A stretch of 64,000 nucleotides of DNA from Kuschelorhynchus macadamiae (lineage: Eukaryota > Arthropoda > Insecta > Coleoptera > Curculionidae), in the NCBI GenBank assembly GCA_030620095.1, contig JAUTXW010000351.1:62001-126000 (forward strand), read 5' to 3'. The notes under the pieces were generated by a model. It worked only from the letters and a program-made list of their open reading frames with translations, searched no databases and had not been told where the DNA came from. Below are positions 51,898 to 61,570 of the stretch, in pieces (the first letter of the stretch is position 1; the number at the start of each line of letters is the position of its first letter). The translations under genes and the position numbers were made by a program.

Positions 51898-52324
51898 CAG
51901 GGTGTCCAATTTTGGTTGTAAATACAAGGTATCTCCGTTATTTGCAAATATTTAGGGTTGAGGTTTTCGACACCATGCCACTTTTTTGTCAAACTCAAGC
52001 TGCCGTAATCAGATTTTCCATAGCCCGCCTCGTTTCGGAGATACAGGGCCAAATTGAAAAAGTTGCATTTTGGGACACCCCTCATATCTCGGTTATCTTT
52101 TAACGTATCGAAGAGGTAAAAACTGGCTCTTATAGAGTTTTTTACGTAAAATCCAGTGGCGTAGACAGATTTTTACTCGGGGCCGTCGTTTTTGATACAT
52201 GACCCAAAGTCACGTTTTTTTAAATGGGACACCCTGTGTATTTGTACGCAGTCCTATTCGTCTTATTATGAGCTTTTCAAAAATATATGGTTATCTATAC
52301 TTATTTTAAAAAATAAGGCTGCAA
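51898..52324 (+). repeat. Left long terminal inverted repeat
   Basis: Matches 53645-54072 in reverse complement with scattered differences. It contains inner TACAGGG- and ACACCCTGTGT-type motifs at both ends of a roughly 350-bp sub-block, so an older MITE may form part of the repeat. Confidence 0.85.
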
Positions 52325-52484
52325 TTTAGGTTTGTAATAATATCTATCTATATTTTTCATAGTAAGCCATGGACTAATTGCCAAAAATGGCTTTGTCACT
52401 GCTTTGTCATAAAGCAAATGAAGTTTTGATGTTAATATTAATAGACGTGTTAAATTAGTCGCTCTGATTATTACTTTTTAACAA

Positions 52485-53612
52485 ATGGCTGCAAATCAAT
52501 TATTTGAAAACTTTGAGCAATATGATATGCTGACCTGTTTCATAGAGAGTCATGAAAATATAAACGCTGCTTCTGAGCTTTATTTCATTAGGTAATGTTT
52601 TATTTTCATAATTATTATTGCAATCTTTTTTATAACTTAAACTTTTATTATATAGATAACCGGAAAGGAGGCAGCCAAATAAATTAATATTCTATAGGCT
52701 GAAATCGAATTTAATAAATTTTGGCTCTTTCAAAAAGCCCAGATCAAAGAAATATAACAAAGAGAATCGTGAGGCTGATGAAATTAACGTCTTAGCAAGT
52801 GTAAATGTAACGCCTGTAACGTCCTGTAGAAAAATAGAGAATGAAGTGGGTGTAATCAAGTCTCGGGTTCAAACGATTTTAAAGAAACATAAGTATAAAC
52901 CTTATAAAGTCAGAGTTGTGCAAAATCTACATCCTGGAGATGCAGAACGACGTATTGATTTTTGACAGTGGTATTTACAAAAAATTAATACTAACCAAAA
53001 TTTTGGAAGAGCGGTTATATGGTCCGACGAATCGTATATAAGTAGTGCTGGAATATTTAATAGGCACAATACGAGACACTGGTCACCTGAAAATCAACAT
53101 TTGATATTTCCACGCGAGCAACAAGGAAGATTTGGCTTTAATGTCGCTTGTTTCGTACTAGGAACCAAAATAAAATTTCATATTTTTGAAGGAGGTCTCA
53201 CTGCTAATCGCTACCTTGAAATATTGCAAAATATATTGCCAGAAATCATAGAAGATGTCCTTTTAGCACATGTGAATCAAATATATTTCCATCAAGACGG
53301 AGCTCCAGCACATAACTCCCAAATTGTGAGGCGGTATTTAGAAGAGAACTTCCCCGAACGCTGAATTGGAACGCACGGACCTGTCCGATGGCCTCCTAGG
53401 TCGCCTGACCTGTCCATATTGGACTTCTTTTTATGGGGTCACCTAAAAAATTTAATTTTTCTTACCCGACATAACACAGTTCAAGACCTGCGTAACACCA
53501 CTGAGCAGGCATTTTTGCACTGGGTAAAATTTCAAGAGTGTGTGAGAGATGTCTGAGAAAATGAAAATCAGTTTGAGCAGTTCTTTCGAACATGGCTAAT
53601 TACGAAAAATAG
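52485..53612 (+). pseudogene. DD41D mariner-like transposase with intron, broken by stops
   Basis: Exon 1 (from MAANQLFENFEQYDMLTCF) ends at GTAATG, about 52592. The intron ends at TATATAG near 52658. Exon 2 gives RRQPNKLIFYRLKSN (HTH), ILKKHKYKPYKV, the first Asp in VIWSDESYI, HIFEGGLTANRYLEIL, the second Asp in FHQDGAPAHNSQIV, and WPPRSPDLSILDFFLWGHLK with the third Asp 41 residues on. In-frame stops lie just after the splice, in DF-stop-QWY, at ER-stop-IG (a Trp position) and at RDV-stop-EN. All other catalytic residues are present, so it decayed by point mutation. Confidence 0.85.
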
Positions 53613-53644
53613 ATATACTTAATATATTCTTAAAAACTTAAACT

Positions 53645-54072
53645 GTAGCCTTTTATTTTTAAAATAAGTATAGATAACTATATATTTTTGAAAAGCTCAT
53701 AATAAGACGAATAGGACTATGTAAAAATATACAGGGTGTCCTATTTAAAAAAACGTAACTTTGGGTCATGTATCAAAAACGACGGCCCCGAGTAAAAATA
53801 AGTCCACGTCACTGAATTCTACGTAAAAAACTCTATAAGAGCCAGTTTTTACCTTGTCGATACGTTAAAGGATAACCGAGATACGACGGAGGTCCCAAAA
53901 TGCAATTTTTTCAATTTGGCCCTGTATCTCCGAAACGAGGCGGGCTATGGAAAATCTGATTACGGCAGCTCGAGTTTGACAAAAAAGTGGCACGGTGTCG
54001 CGAAAACCTCAACCCTAAATATTTGCAAATAACGGAGATACCTCGCATTTACAACCAAAATTGGACACCCTG
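53645..54072 (-). repeat. Right long terminal inverted repeat
   Basis: Reverse complement of 51898-52324; ends ACACCCTG before the TA duplication. Confidence 0.85.
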
Positions 54073-54074
54073 TA

Positions 54075-54155
54075 TATTGGGGTTAAAATTGAAAATGAAG
54101 ACGACCTTAGAAACCGCATTTTTGCTGCAGCGAAACAAATTAGACAAAGACTCTG
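54075..54155 (+). pseudogene. Outer mariner-like transposase, C-terminal part
   Basis: Directly after the nested element the plus strand reads VKIENEDDLRNRIFAAAKQI RQRLCLYK and a stop. This is the usual C-terminal helix of the mariner-like protein broken at 51897, one base out of frame with it. Confidence 0.75.
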
Positions 54156-54737
54156 CCTGTATAAATAGTGGCGGTAGTCATTTTCAGCATTTACTTTAAT
54201 TATTTAAATTACTTTTTTTAGTGTGTCAATTGCCTACCTAGTGCTATAAATTAATATGCTTGGTATTCTTTATTAATTTTTGGAAACTAATAAACATAAT
54301 TAGTGTTAAGCAGTTAAAAACTATACAAATAAATAATCTAAAACGTTTAATAACAGGTTTCTACTATTTTTTATGCACGCCGATATTATGCTAACAAACC
54401 ACAATTTATTAAAAAATTAGTTTATTCATTCCAAAAAAATAATCGAAAAAAAATAATTGAACCGTTTTCTAATCTACAGGTTTTGGTAGACTTCTTTGTT
54501 GACAAAATACAGGTGACGAGATTGTCAACACATTGAAGTCCAAGCAAATAGCAACGTTGCCATGTTGTCTTGAAAACTTGAAACCTAAATTAAATATCTT
54601 GAAAACACTTTCGAATTTACCGTTGGTTTATAACAATATTTTGCTTAAAATCGTTCATACTACCCTATGTTAAAATATTTGTAGTAAAACCCCTAACACT
54701 CTGTATAGCGATTCTACATCGAAACTGGCTAAGAAAT
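54156..54737. other. No assigned feature
   Basis: AT-rich flank of the outer mariner. Its right end may lie here, but it could not be defined. Confidence 0.4.
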
Positions 54738-54843
<106 letters not shown>

Positions 54844-54849
54844 TTTAGT

Positions 54850-55000
54850 TATAATTTTTTTAACATTTCATTAGGGCGCCATTATGTTTTACCATGGGGT
54901 TGACCATTTTGGTAAAAATCCAGTATTTTACCAAAATGATATCAGGTCATCCCCATTTGACCCTTAGTTTACTTTCATTAAAAAATAGGATGTTTAAATA
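54850..55000. repeat. Dispersed repeat fragment related to 5500-6815
   Basis: Contains TTTTTTAACATTTCATTAGG, GCGCCATTATGTTTTACCAT and ATCAGGTCATCCCCATTTGA-CCCTTAGTTT, the same unit wording as at 6390-6480. Confidence 0.6.
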
Positions 55001-55176
55001 GATTTGTTGACTGGTTAAGTTTCCTGCGAGTACCCCCGTATGGCGATAACGAAAGGGATACAAAGAAGTACTTAAATCGCCTTAATAAAATAGGTACCTC
55101 TTCATAAACCACGTTTTGTGTTGAATCTTGTTTCAATTTTTCTCAACAGGGGCTTGGGAGATTTTTCTTTATAAAT

Positions 55177-55725
55177 TATTTCCGATTTTTTGGAACACCC
55201 TGTACAAAGTTTTAAAAAATATGTAAACAATAAAATAAAATATACCTGTTCAAGCGTTTTTTTTTTGAAAAACTAACTGTTTTTTAAATAAAAAATATTG
55301 TAATATTTAAGGAGCGGTTTCATTCCCTTTAAATTTGATTCCCTTCTTATTGAATCTCCACATTCTGCAATCAGTCCGTATTCCAAAATGCAGCTTTTTA
55401 AGTCAAGCGATTTGAGCAGAATCGTGATTAATCAGTGGCCTGATTTTTTGACACACCCTGTATAAAATTTAAAAAATTCTAAAATATTTAAAATAATCAA
55501 ATAAAATATACGAGTTTTTCCGAAAAACCAACCATTTTTTAAATAAAAAGTATTGTTTTAGATTTAAGGGGAGGTTTGACCCCCATGAAATTTGAGTTTT
55601 GAAAAATCCCTTCTTATGGAACCTCTACATCCTACAATCAACCTGTATGCCAAAATGCAGCTTTTTACGTAAAGCCGTTTGAGCAGAATCGTGATTAATC
55701 AGTGATCCGATTTTTTGAAACACCG
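55177..55725. repeat. Tandem repeat, period about 265 bp
   Basis: GATTTTTTGGAACACCCTGT at 55183 recurs as GATTTTTTGACACACCCTGT at 55443 and GATTTTTTGAAACACCG at 55709. Within each unit CCAAAATGCAGCTTTTTA and GAGCAGAATCGTGATTAATC repeat in order. The third unit is cut at CACCG by the second Transib-like element and resumes after it (58493). Confidence 0.8.
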
Positions 55726-56069
55726 CACAGACGGGCAAAATTGAAAAAACCTGGCCAAAACTTAAACGATGATATGTAGTAATAAAATTTCCTTAATGTG
55801 TTTATGAGAAATAATATTGTAAAAACTAATTAACATATTTGTCAATTGGCTACTAATCTGGTGGAAAATTTAATAATATAATAAATAAATACTTGACAAA
55901 AACATAATTATGTGTATAAAACCGAATTTAAATTGTTTTAAAAAATACTGCCTACATTTTACTGTTTTTATATTATTTAAAGTCATCAACGGCGTAAAAT
56001 TAATAATTAATAAACTAATAACAGCATCATTTATTCTCAGAAATAATGTCGCATAACTAATTATTGTTT

Positions 56070-58241
56070 TTAATCCCCGGACCCGGAGTCTGAGTCACTT
56101 GAGCTATTAATTTCTGAGTCTATATTAGTAGTATTAGTGGCAGATCCCTCTGGACGGGGGCTAATAATAAATCTAAGACTTCTTTTTCGAATGACTTGGA
56201 CTTTCGCCTTGGAAGTTTTCGCATGCTTAATATGACTGGATCAGACGATATAAGCAGTCTCCAAGTTTTGTTGCCTTGAACACTTTCGGGAGAATCCTTC
56301 TCTATACTTCTTAATGTCTTTATTTAATGCCTCCTGGGCCTCGTCAGATAATTGTCCTATAGGCAATAAAAAAGATTCAATAATATCTGACGACTTAATT
56401 AAAATTTTGTGGACCGTATTAGGCATGTTGTATCAAGGATATTTTTGTACAAGTATCCTAGCTGTTGTTAAAGCATAATCTTTAAATTTTTGTATATTTA
56501 TACGGTATCCACTAGATATAGTTTGCAAAAATATTATTATTATCAGTGGTATGATAGCTCAATTGGTTAGGGCGATGCGCTAGACACGCAGAGGTGCGGG
56601 TTCGATTCCCGCTCGTACCATAACTTTTGCTACTGATCATATTTTTCTAAAAAAAATCACTATTTTCACAGTTTAACAAACTGATTAAAATACTTCTACT
56701 TAACATCTATGTTGTTGAAAGACTTGGAAGAAGCCCCACATATATAACACTTTTTCGTGGATGTCGTAGATGAAGCACCATTGCACATTTTGCCATCTAC
56801 CATTGTAAAAAGTAAGTTGTGTTCAATGTCCTTGTGCCTACACTAATGGAAGTAGGTGTAAGGTTTTCTATTTCATTCTGCATGGTATTTATTTCTTAAA
56901 GTGTTAAATCAGTGGTCTCATGTATAAATTGAATTCTGATTGGACGAAAAGCGGGGTGAGCCTGGACGTGGATTTTGCCAAACTATTTTGTTTGTAGATT
57001 TATTTGGATCGTCGCATGTTAATAGAAGTGGCACAAAGGATGTTAAAAATATACTGACATCCGAACGTTCTTCGCTGTCAAAATTTTGCTTGTATTGGCT
57101 ATACCTAAGTGTCAAACAAGCAAGTCGAGGTTCTGTTAATGTTTCCAATACATCTTTTTGCACCTCCACTATACGATGGGCAGTATGGTTTAGTAAGGCT
57201 TGTAATTTTACTTCAGTTTTTTGCCCCGTGATTGTAACTGCATCCCGATTTGGGTAACAGCGCCCCTTGGCCTCCTGAATCTTCTTATACGATGGAAAAC
57301 GTTTTTTATCTTCACTACTTATGATCTGATATTGGCGTCTATTTGCTTTAACAAATACTGACAATGCTTTATCACCAGATAGCTGATCAACTTTTTCAGC
57401 TCTCTCTTTATATGCCTTTCTATAGTTCTGGGCCCTTTTTGGGGTTGAAAATTGTACATCTTTTATAACAGCTGCAGCATCTATACTTCCTTCAGTGCGC
57501 AGACTCATTTGAGCAGCATACACAGGCTCTGAGGAACTCATTGTTGATCCAACATATTCGGTTTGTCTTCGTTTTGTTCGTTCGCTACTAGTCTGGAAAT
57601 TAACAGCAGGGCGACCACCTAAACTCGCTGTAGGTGATTGCACAAAAAAATGAAATTTTAAATTTGTTTCCAACCAAGTTTTGTTTTGGGCAAAATATCT
57701 TTCTTGTATTGGGCAGTCTTATATTTTAATTTAAAATCAGAAAGAAAATGTGAAAGCTTTTGTTTAATTACATTAGATAATACTTCAGGGCAATTAGTTA
57801 GATCTTTTACATATGAATACAAATATTCGCAATTAGCTTCAATTTTTGTTGAATTGCATGTCAGTATTACTTCAGAAAGCGTTCTCATACTTAAAACAAC
57901 ATTTTCATCCGGATCTACGTCCCTTGATCCTGAAATAAATAAAAATAATTAGCCCTAAACGATTTGAAAGCGATAAATTGGGGAAAATTCCAAGTGACAC
58001 AAAACAAAGTTGATTAAGTTATCTCAAAAAGGCAGACAAAAGCGGAAAATATTTTTTCTCCATTTACTATTTAAAGTATTCAGCTACACAACTTTCCAGA
58101 AAGTTAAGCCCGGAAGATTCCGGAATTTTACACTACTCCAGAAAATTATTTCTGTATAAAATACACATAATTAAAAAATATTATTATTTTATATAAATAG
58201 TATAGCTAAAGGTACTACTTACCACCAGGAGTACAATCCAT
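56070..58241 (-). pseudogene. Transib-like transposase, RAG1-core relative, with intron and central deletion
   Basis: Exon 1 (58241-58223) encodes MDCTPG and ends at GTAAGT. Exon 2 starts at 57929 after TTTATTTCAG and joins in frame (GSRDVDPDENVVLSMRTLSE). Later segments parallel the intact element: TWLETNLKF, GGRPAVNFQTSSERTKRRQT, LQALLNHTAHRIVEVQKDVL, YSQYKQNF, KIVWQNPRPGSPRF, RPIRIQFIHET, VDGKMCNGASS then CYICGASSKSF. The C-terminal part is NTVHKILIKS ... IGQLSDEAQEALNKDIKKY with the catalytic Glu, then an acidic tail (SSDSDSGSGD). The Asp in VDGK and the Glu remain; the second zinc His is Lys (HKILIK). Frameshifts occur near 57690 and 56950. About 110 residues between the CxxC and the HKxLxH region are gone, with a tRNA-like sequence in their place. 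Inactive. Confidence 0.8.
56548..56620 (+). tRNA. tRNA-like gene, anticodon AGA by best fold (identity uncertain)
   Basis: 73 nt fold as a cloverleaf. The acceptor stem GGTATGA/TCGTACC has one G-T pair; D stem GCTC/GGGC; anticodon stem ATGCG/CGCAG with one mismatch and loop CTAGACA; perfect T stem GCGGG/CCCGC with TTCGATT; discriminator A. Pol III boxes are intact (A box TAGCTCAATTGG, B box GGTTCGATTCC) and TTTT follows within 8 bases. The AGA anticodon would be serine, but there is no long variable arm, so it is either a tRNA pseudogene or a tRNA of another identity with a changed loop. It lies inside the broken Transib-like transposase. Confidence 0.6.
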
Positions 58242-58497
58242 TTTACTTTGAGCACTATAATGTCTACAATATGTACACAAAAACAGCCAATATTTTTTCG
58301 CAAAAACACTTACGCGAGCAACATTTAACATTCAACTAATGTCACCGTATTCAACGAAGAGGGCCATCTACGGAATTTCTAATTTTAAAAAGCCCAATGA
58401 TCTATTAAAGCCCCTAGACGCGTAAAAGTGTGAAATGGCAATCTTCCCGAATTGGGGTTCTGGCCAGCTTTTTGAAATTTTGCCCGTCTGTGCACCG

Positions 58498-58920
58498 TGT
58501 ATAAATTTACAATACAAAAATAGTGTCGAAAAGTATCGGTCACCAGACGATCATTAATAAAAATCATATAAATCGGTACAGTACAACTCTCTCACGAACT
58601 TGGTAAAAAATTTGACAATTTATAGAAATATGTTCGCAATATCGTAAATGTTCAATAATTATATCGGAATTTCCCAAGAGTAATTTTAGACTAGGAGTCA
58701 GATTTATAACAAACTGAATATTAATTGGCAATTACTATTTAAATTTAAATAATTACAGCGGAAACTTGAAAAAATAATTATCTAGTATTATAGTATTATT
58801 AAGTGCAGTTAATTGCATCATTGCAGATGTAAATAAAAAATTAAATACTATTTACATGCTCTTCATCAGTACCGTGATAAATTTCAGAAAGGCGAATAAA
58901 ACAATCTGTAAAATAATATA
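58498..58920. other. Flank after the Transib-like element, no assigned feature
   Basis: It starts with TGTATAAATTTAC, the continuation of the third 265-bp tandem unit. The rest is AT-rich and unassigned. Confidence 0.5.
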
Positions 58921-59695
58921 CAATGTGTCCCAAATTTGGCTTACATGCATTGCTATCTCGTAAACCGCTATAGCTACTGGGTGGGTTAAATTAGGAAAGT
59001 TTTAGAGAATTTTATTACAAATTTGATGACGTTTTGAAGTTTAGGATATCTTTTGTGGTTTTCAAGATAATTAGGAAAAATCAAAATGGTGCATTTTCAA
59101 CTTTTGCCCGTAGCTTCTAAACGACTCGTATTATCGTTTTATGGTTTATACATTATTAGGGCACTTTTATTAGAGGAACATTATGCAGGTAAAACGAAGT
59201 TTCTAGCTTCAATTGTTTTGGGATATTGGCGTCAACTTTTTATTTTCTTACCGACGCCATATTGGATTATTGTATTTTTGGAAAGATCTTTTTAAGAGCT
59301 TTCCAATGATGTATAACAAGGTAAGATTATTATTTTTCTTGAGCTCTAAAAACCAAAATAATTGTTTTTTTTTAAGTAGGCTTTGATTACGCATGGCGGC
59401 CATAATGAAACAAAAGAATGCCGCATGTCAACAATCATTTTGTGTTCCTGAATAGTACTTGTTATCATTTTCTCATTGTGCCGAGTTTTTACAAAGTTTA
59501 TTTGAGTTTCTTATACTACTTAAAATGGAGGGTAATTATTCCAACGAAGAGAATTTGGATATGATAGAACTTTATTTTAAAGCAAATAGAAATACACAAG
59601 CAGCTGCGCGTTCAAACGAAGAACAATTTCCAGACCGAAATCAACCAAGCCAAAGGCATTTCAGATTTCTAATTGTAAACTTGTTAGCTTATGGG
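58921..59695 (+). repeat. Left 775-bp terminal inverted repeat with duplicated transposase 5' end
   Basis: Includes ATG at 59525 and the first 57 codons (MEGNYSNEENLDMIELYFKA ... FRFLIVNLLAYG), with a few changes from the functional arm (RSNEE for RSYEE, DRNQP for DRHQP). The frame stops just after the arm ends, so this copy cannot encode transposase. Confidence 0.88.
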
Positions 59696-59840
59696 TAAAA
59701 ATATTAATTCAACCATCGATGTTTCAGATTTTCGACTAAGATATTAAACTAACAGTGAATACCTAGTGATTAAAATGTAACTATCACACTATTGAAAATA
59801 CCTAAACTAAATTTAAATTAACACATAAAAAAAATATAAG

Positions 59841-60965
59841 TTACACCACATGCCTCCCTCCATTTTCCACACATTTTTGACATTTCTCCAATACCTTCCG
59901 TGTAACCCTTCTTAAGGTGTTCCTGTTAATATTAGCAAAAACATCTCGGACTCTGTCTTCTAGCTCTCTGAGACTTTCTGGCGGAGAAAATTCGTAGACC
60001 TCATTTTTTGCGTATCCCCATAAATAAAAATCGGGAGGAGTAATATCCGGTGACCTTGCCGGCCAAGCAACAGGGCCATTATTAGCGATAATATTTTCCC
60101 CGAAAGTATTTCTGAGGACCGCCATCACCTCTCTGGTACCGTGAGCCAGACAGCCATCTTGTTGGAACCAAATATTTTGCAGGTCGTTTGGGGGAACAGA
60201 ATTTATAACTTCTGGAATAATTTGTTCCCGTAATAGTTGCAAATATCTGTTATCTGATACCCGATAAATTTTCTTGGAAAATGAACGGCCCAATCAAACG
60301 GTTATCTAAAATACAAATTGTTATGAGTGATTTAAAGCAGAAGTGCATTGTTTGGAATTACCTATAATGCCACACCACACATTGAACCCAAATTTTGTTT
60401 GTAAACGTCTTTCTTCTAAATTATGAGGATTCTCGGTGCCCCAGTAATGAGTATTATGTTTATTGAAAATTCCACAGTTTGTAAATCGTGTTTCATCTGT
60501 CCAAAGTACTTTAGAATGAAAGTTGGGTATTTGCTGGCATTTGTTGATGAACCATTCACTAAACGTGATTCTTCTAGCAAAATCATTTACCTGAAGACCC
60601 TGTACAATAGTAGGTTTATAGGGATGAAAGTGAAGTTTTTTCAAGACTCGTTGGACGGTTGATTTGGGAATTGCCGTTTGTTCTTCAATCTTTCTTACTG
60701 AGGTTGTTGGGTTGTCCCTGACACTTTCTATTATAGCTGCGTTTCTTGCTTCATTATCTATTGAATAGGTCTTTGGTTTCGGTTTCAAAAAAGACCCGTA
60801 GGCTAACAGGTTAACAATTAGAAATCTGAAATGCCTTTGGCTTGGTTGATGTCGGTCTGGAAATTGTTCTTCGTATGAACGCGCAGCTGCTTGTGTATTT
60901 CTATTTGCTTTAAAATAAAGTTCTATCATATCCAAATTCTCTTCGTTGGAATAATTACCCTCCAT
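59841..60965 (-). pseudogene. DD41D mariner-like transposase, one intron, single frameshift
   Basis: ATG at 60965 in the right inverted repeat. Exon 1 (to 60362) has an HTH region (MEGNYSNEENLDMIELYFKA; SVRKIEEQTAIPKSTVQRVL) and the first Asp in VLWTDETRFTN, and ends VWCGIIG at GTAATT. A 56-bp intron ends TATTTTAG. Exon 2 from 60305 starts DNRLIGPFIFQENLSG and then needs a shift to reach NRYLQLLREQIIPEVI. It has the second Asp in IWFQQDGCLAHGTREV and the third, 41 residues on, in WPARSPDITPPDFYLWGY, and ends RHVV stop. One indel near 60265 apart, the protein is complete; all three catalytic Asp are present. QDGCLAH replaces the more usual QDGAPAH. Confidence 0.85.
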
Positions 60966-61570
60966 TTTAAGTAGTATAAGAAACTCAAATAAACTTTGTA
61001 AAAACTCGGCACAATGAGAAAATGATAACAAGTACTATTCAGGAACACAAAATGATTGTTGACATGCGGCATTCTTTTGTTTCATTATGGCCGCCATGCG
61101 TAATCAAAGCCTACTTAAAAAAAAACAATTATTTTGGTTTTTAGAGCTCAAGAAAAATAATAATCTTACCTTGTTATACATCATTGGAAAGCTCTTAAAA
61201 AGATCTTTCCAAAAATACAATAATCCAATATGGCGTCGGTAAGAAAATAAAAAGTTGATGCCAATATCTCAAAAACAATTGAAGCTAGAAACTTCGTTTT
61301 ACCTGCATAATGTTCCTCTAATAAAAGTGCCCTAATAATGTATAAACCATAAAACCATAATACGAGTCGTTTAGAAGCTACGGGCAAAAGTTGAAAATGC
61401 ACCATTTTGATTTTTCCCAATTATCTTGAAAACCACAAAAGATATCCTAAACTTCAAAACGTCATCAAATTTGTAATAAAATTCTCTAAAACTTTCCTAA
61501 TTTAACCCACCCTGTAGCTATAGCGGTTTACGAGATAGCAATGCATGTAAGCCAAATTTGGGACACATTG
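60795..61570 (-). repeat. Right 775-bp terminal inverted repeat
   Basis: Reverse complement of 58921-59695. It supplies the leader, and presumably the promoter, of the transposase. Confidence 0.88.

Larger units (their letters stand above)
51898..54072 (+). mobile_element. DD41D mariner-like element with about 427-bp terminal inverted repeats
   Basis: Ends CAGGGTGTCCAATTTTGG (left) and its exact inverse (right), flanked by TA on both sides (51896-51897 and 54073-54074). The inverted repeats extend over about 427 bp each (51898-52324 and 53645-54072). Between them lies a single-intron transposase gene broken by several stops. It is inserted in an older mariner-like transposase sequence. Confidence 0.88.
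55726..58492 (-). mobile_element. Transib-like (RAG1-related) transposon, divergent and broken
   Basis: 2767 bp between identical 5-bp duplications CACCG (55721-55725 and 58493-58497). Both ends start CACAGACGGGCAAAATT and continue with a run of A and CTGGCCA (left GAAAAAACCTGGCC; right, inverted, TCAAAAAGCTGGCC). This gives inverted repeats of at least 35 bp. It encodes on the minus strand a second RAG1-like transposase with one intron, several frameshifts and a central deletion. The sequence is far diverged from the 9579-12984 element, so it is another family. Confidence 0.87.
58921..61570 (-). mobile_element. DD41D mariner-like element with about 775-bp terminal inverted repeats
   Basis: Left end CAATGTGTCCCAAATTTGGC, right end its exact inverse. 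The arms 58921-59695 and 60795-61570 are near-identical reverse complements, about 58% of the 2650-bp element. TA precedes the left end and CA follows the right, so the TA duplication is mutated on one side. The minus strand carries a single-intron transposase (60965-59841) whose first 57 codons lie inside the right arm. The left arm therefore carries an inverted copy of the same 5' end. Confidence 0.9.
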
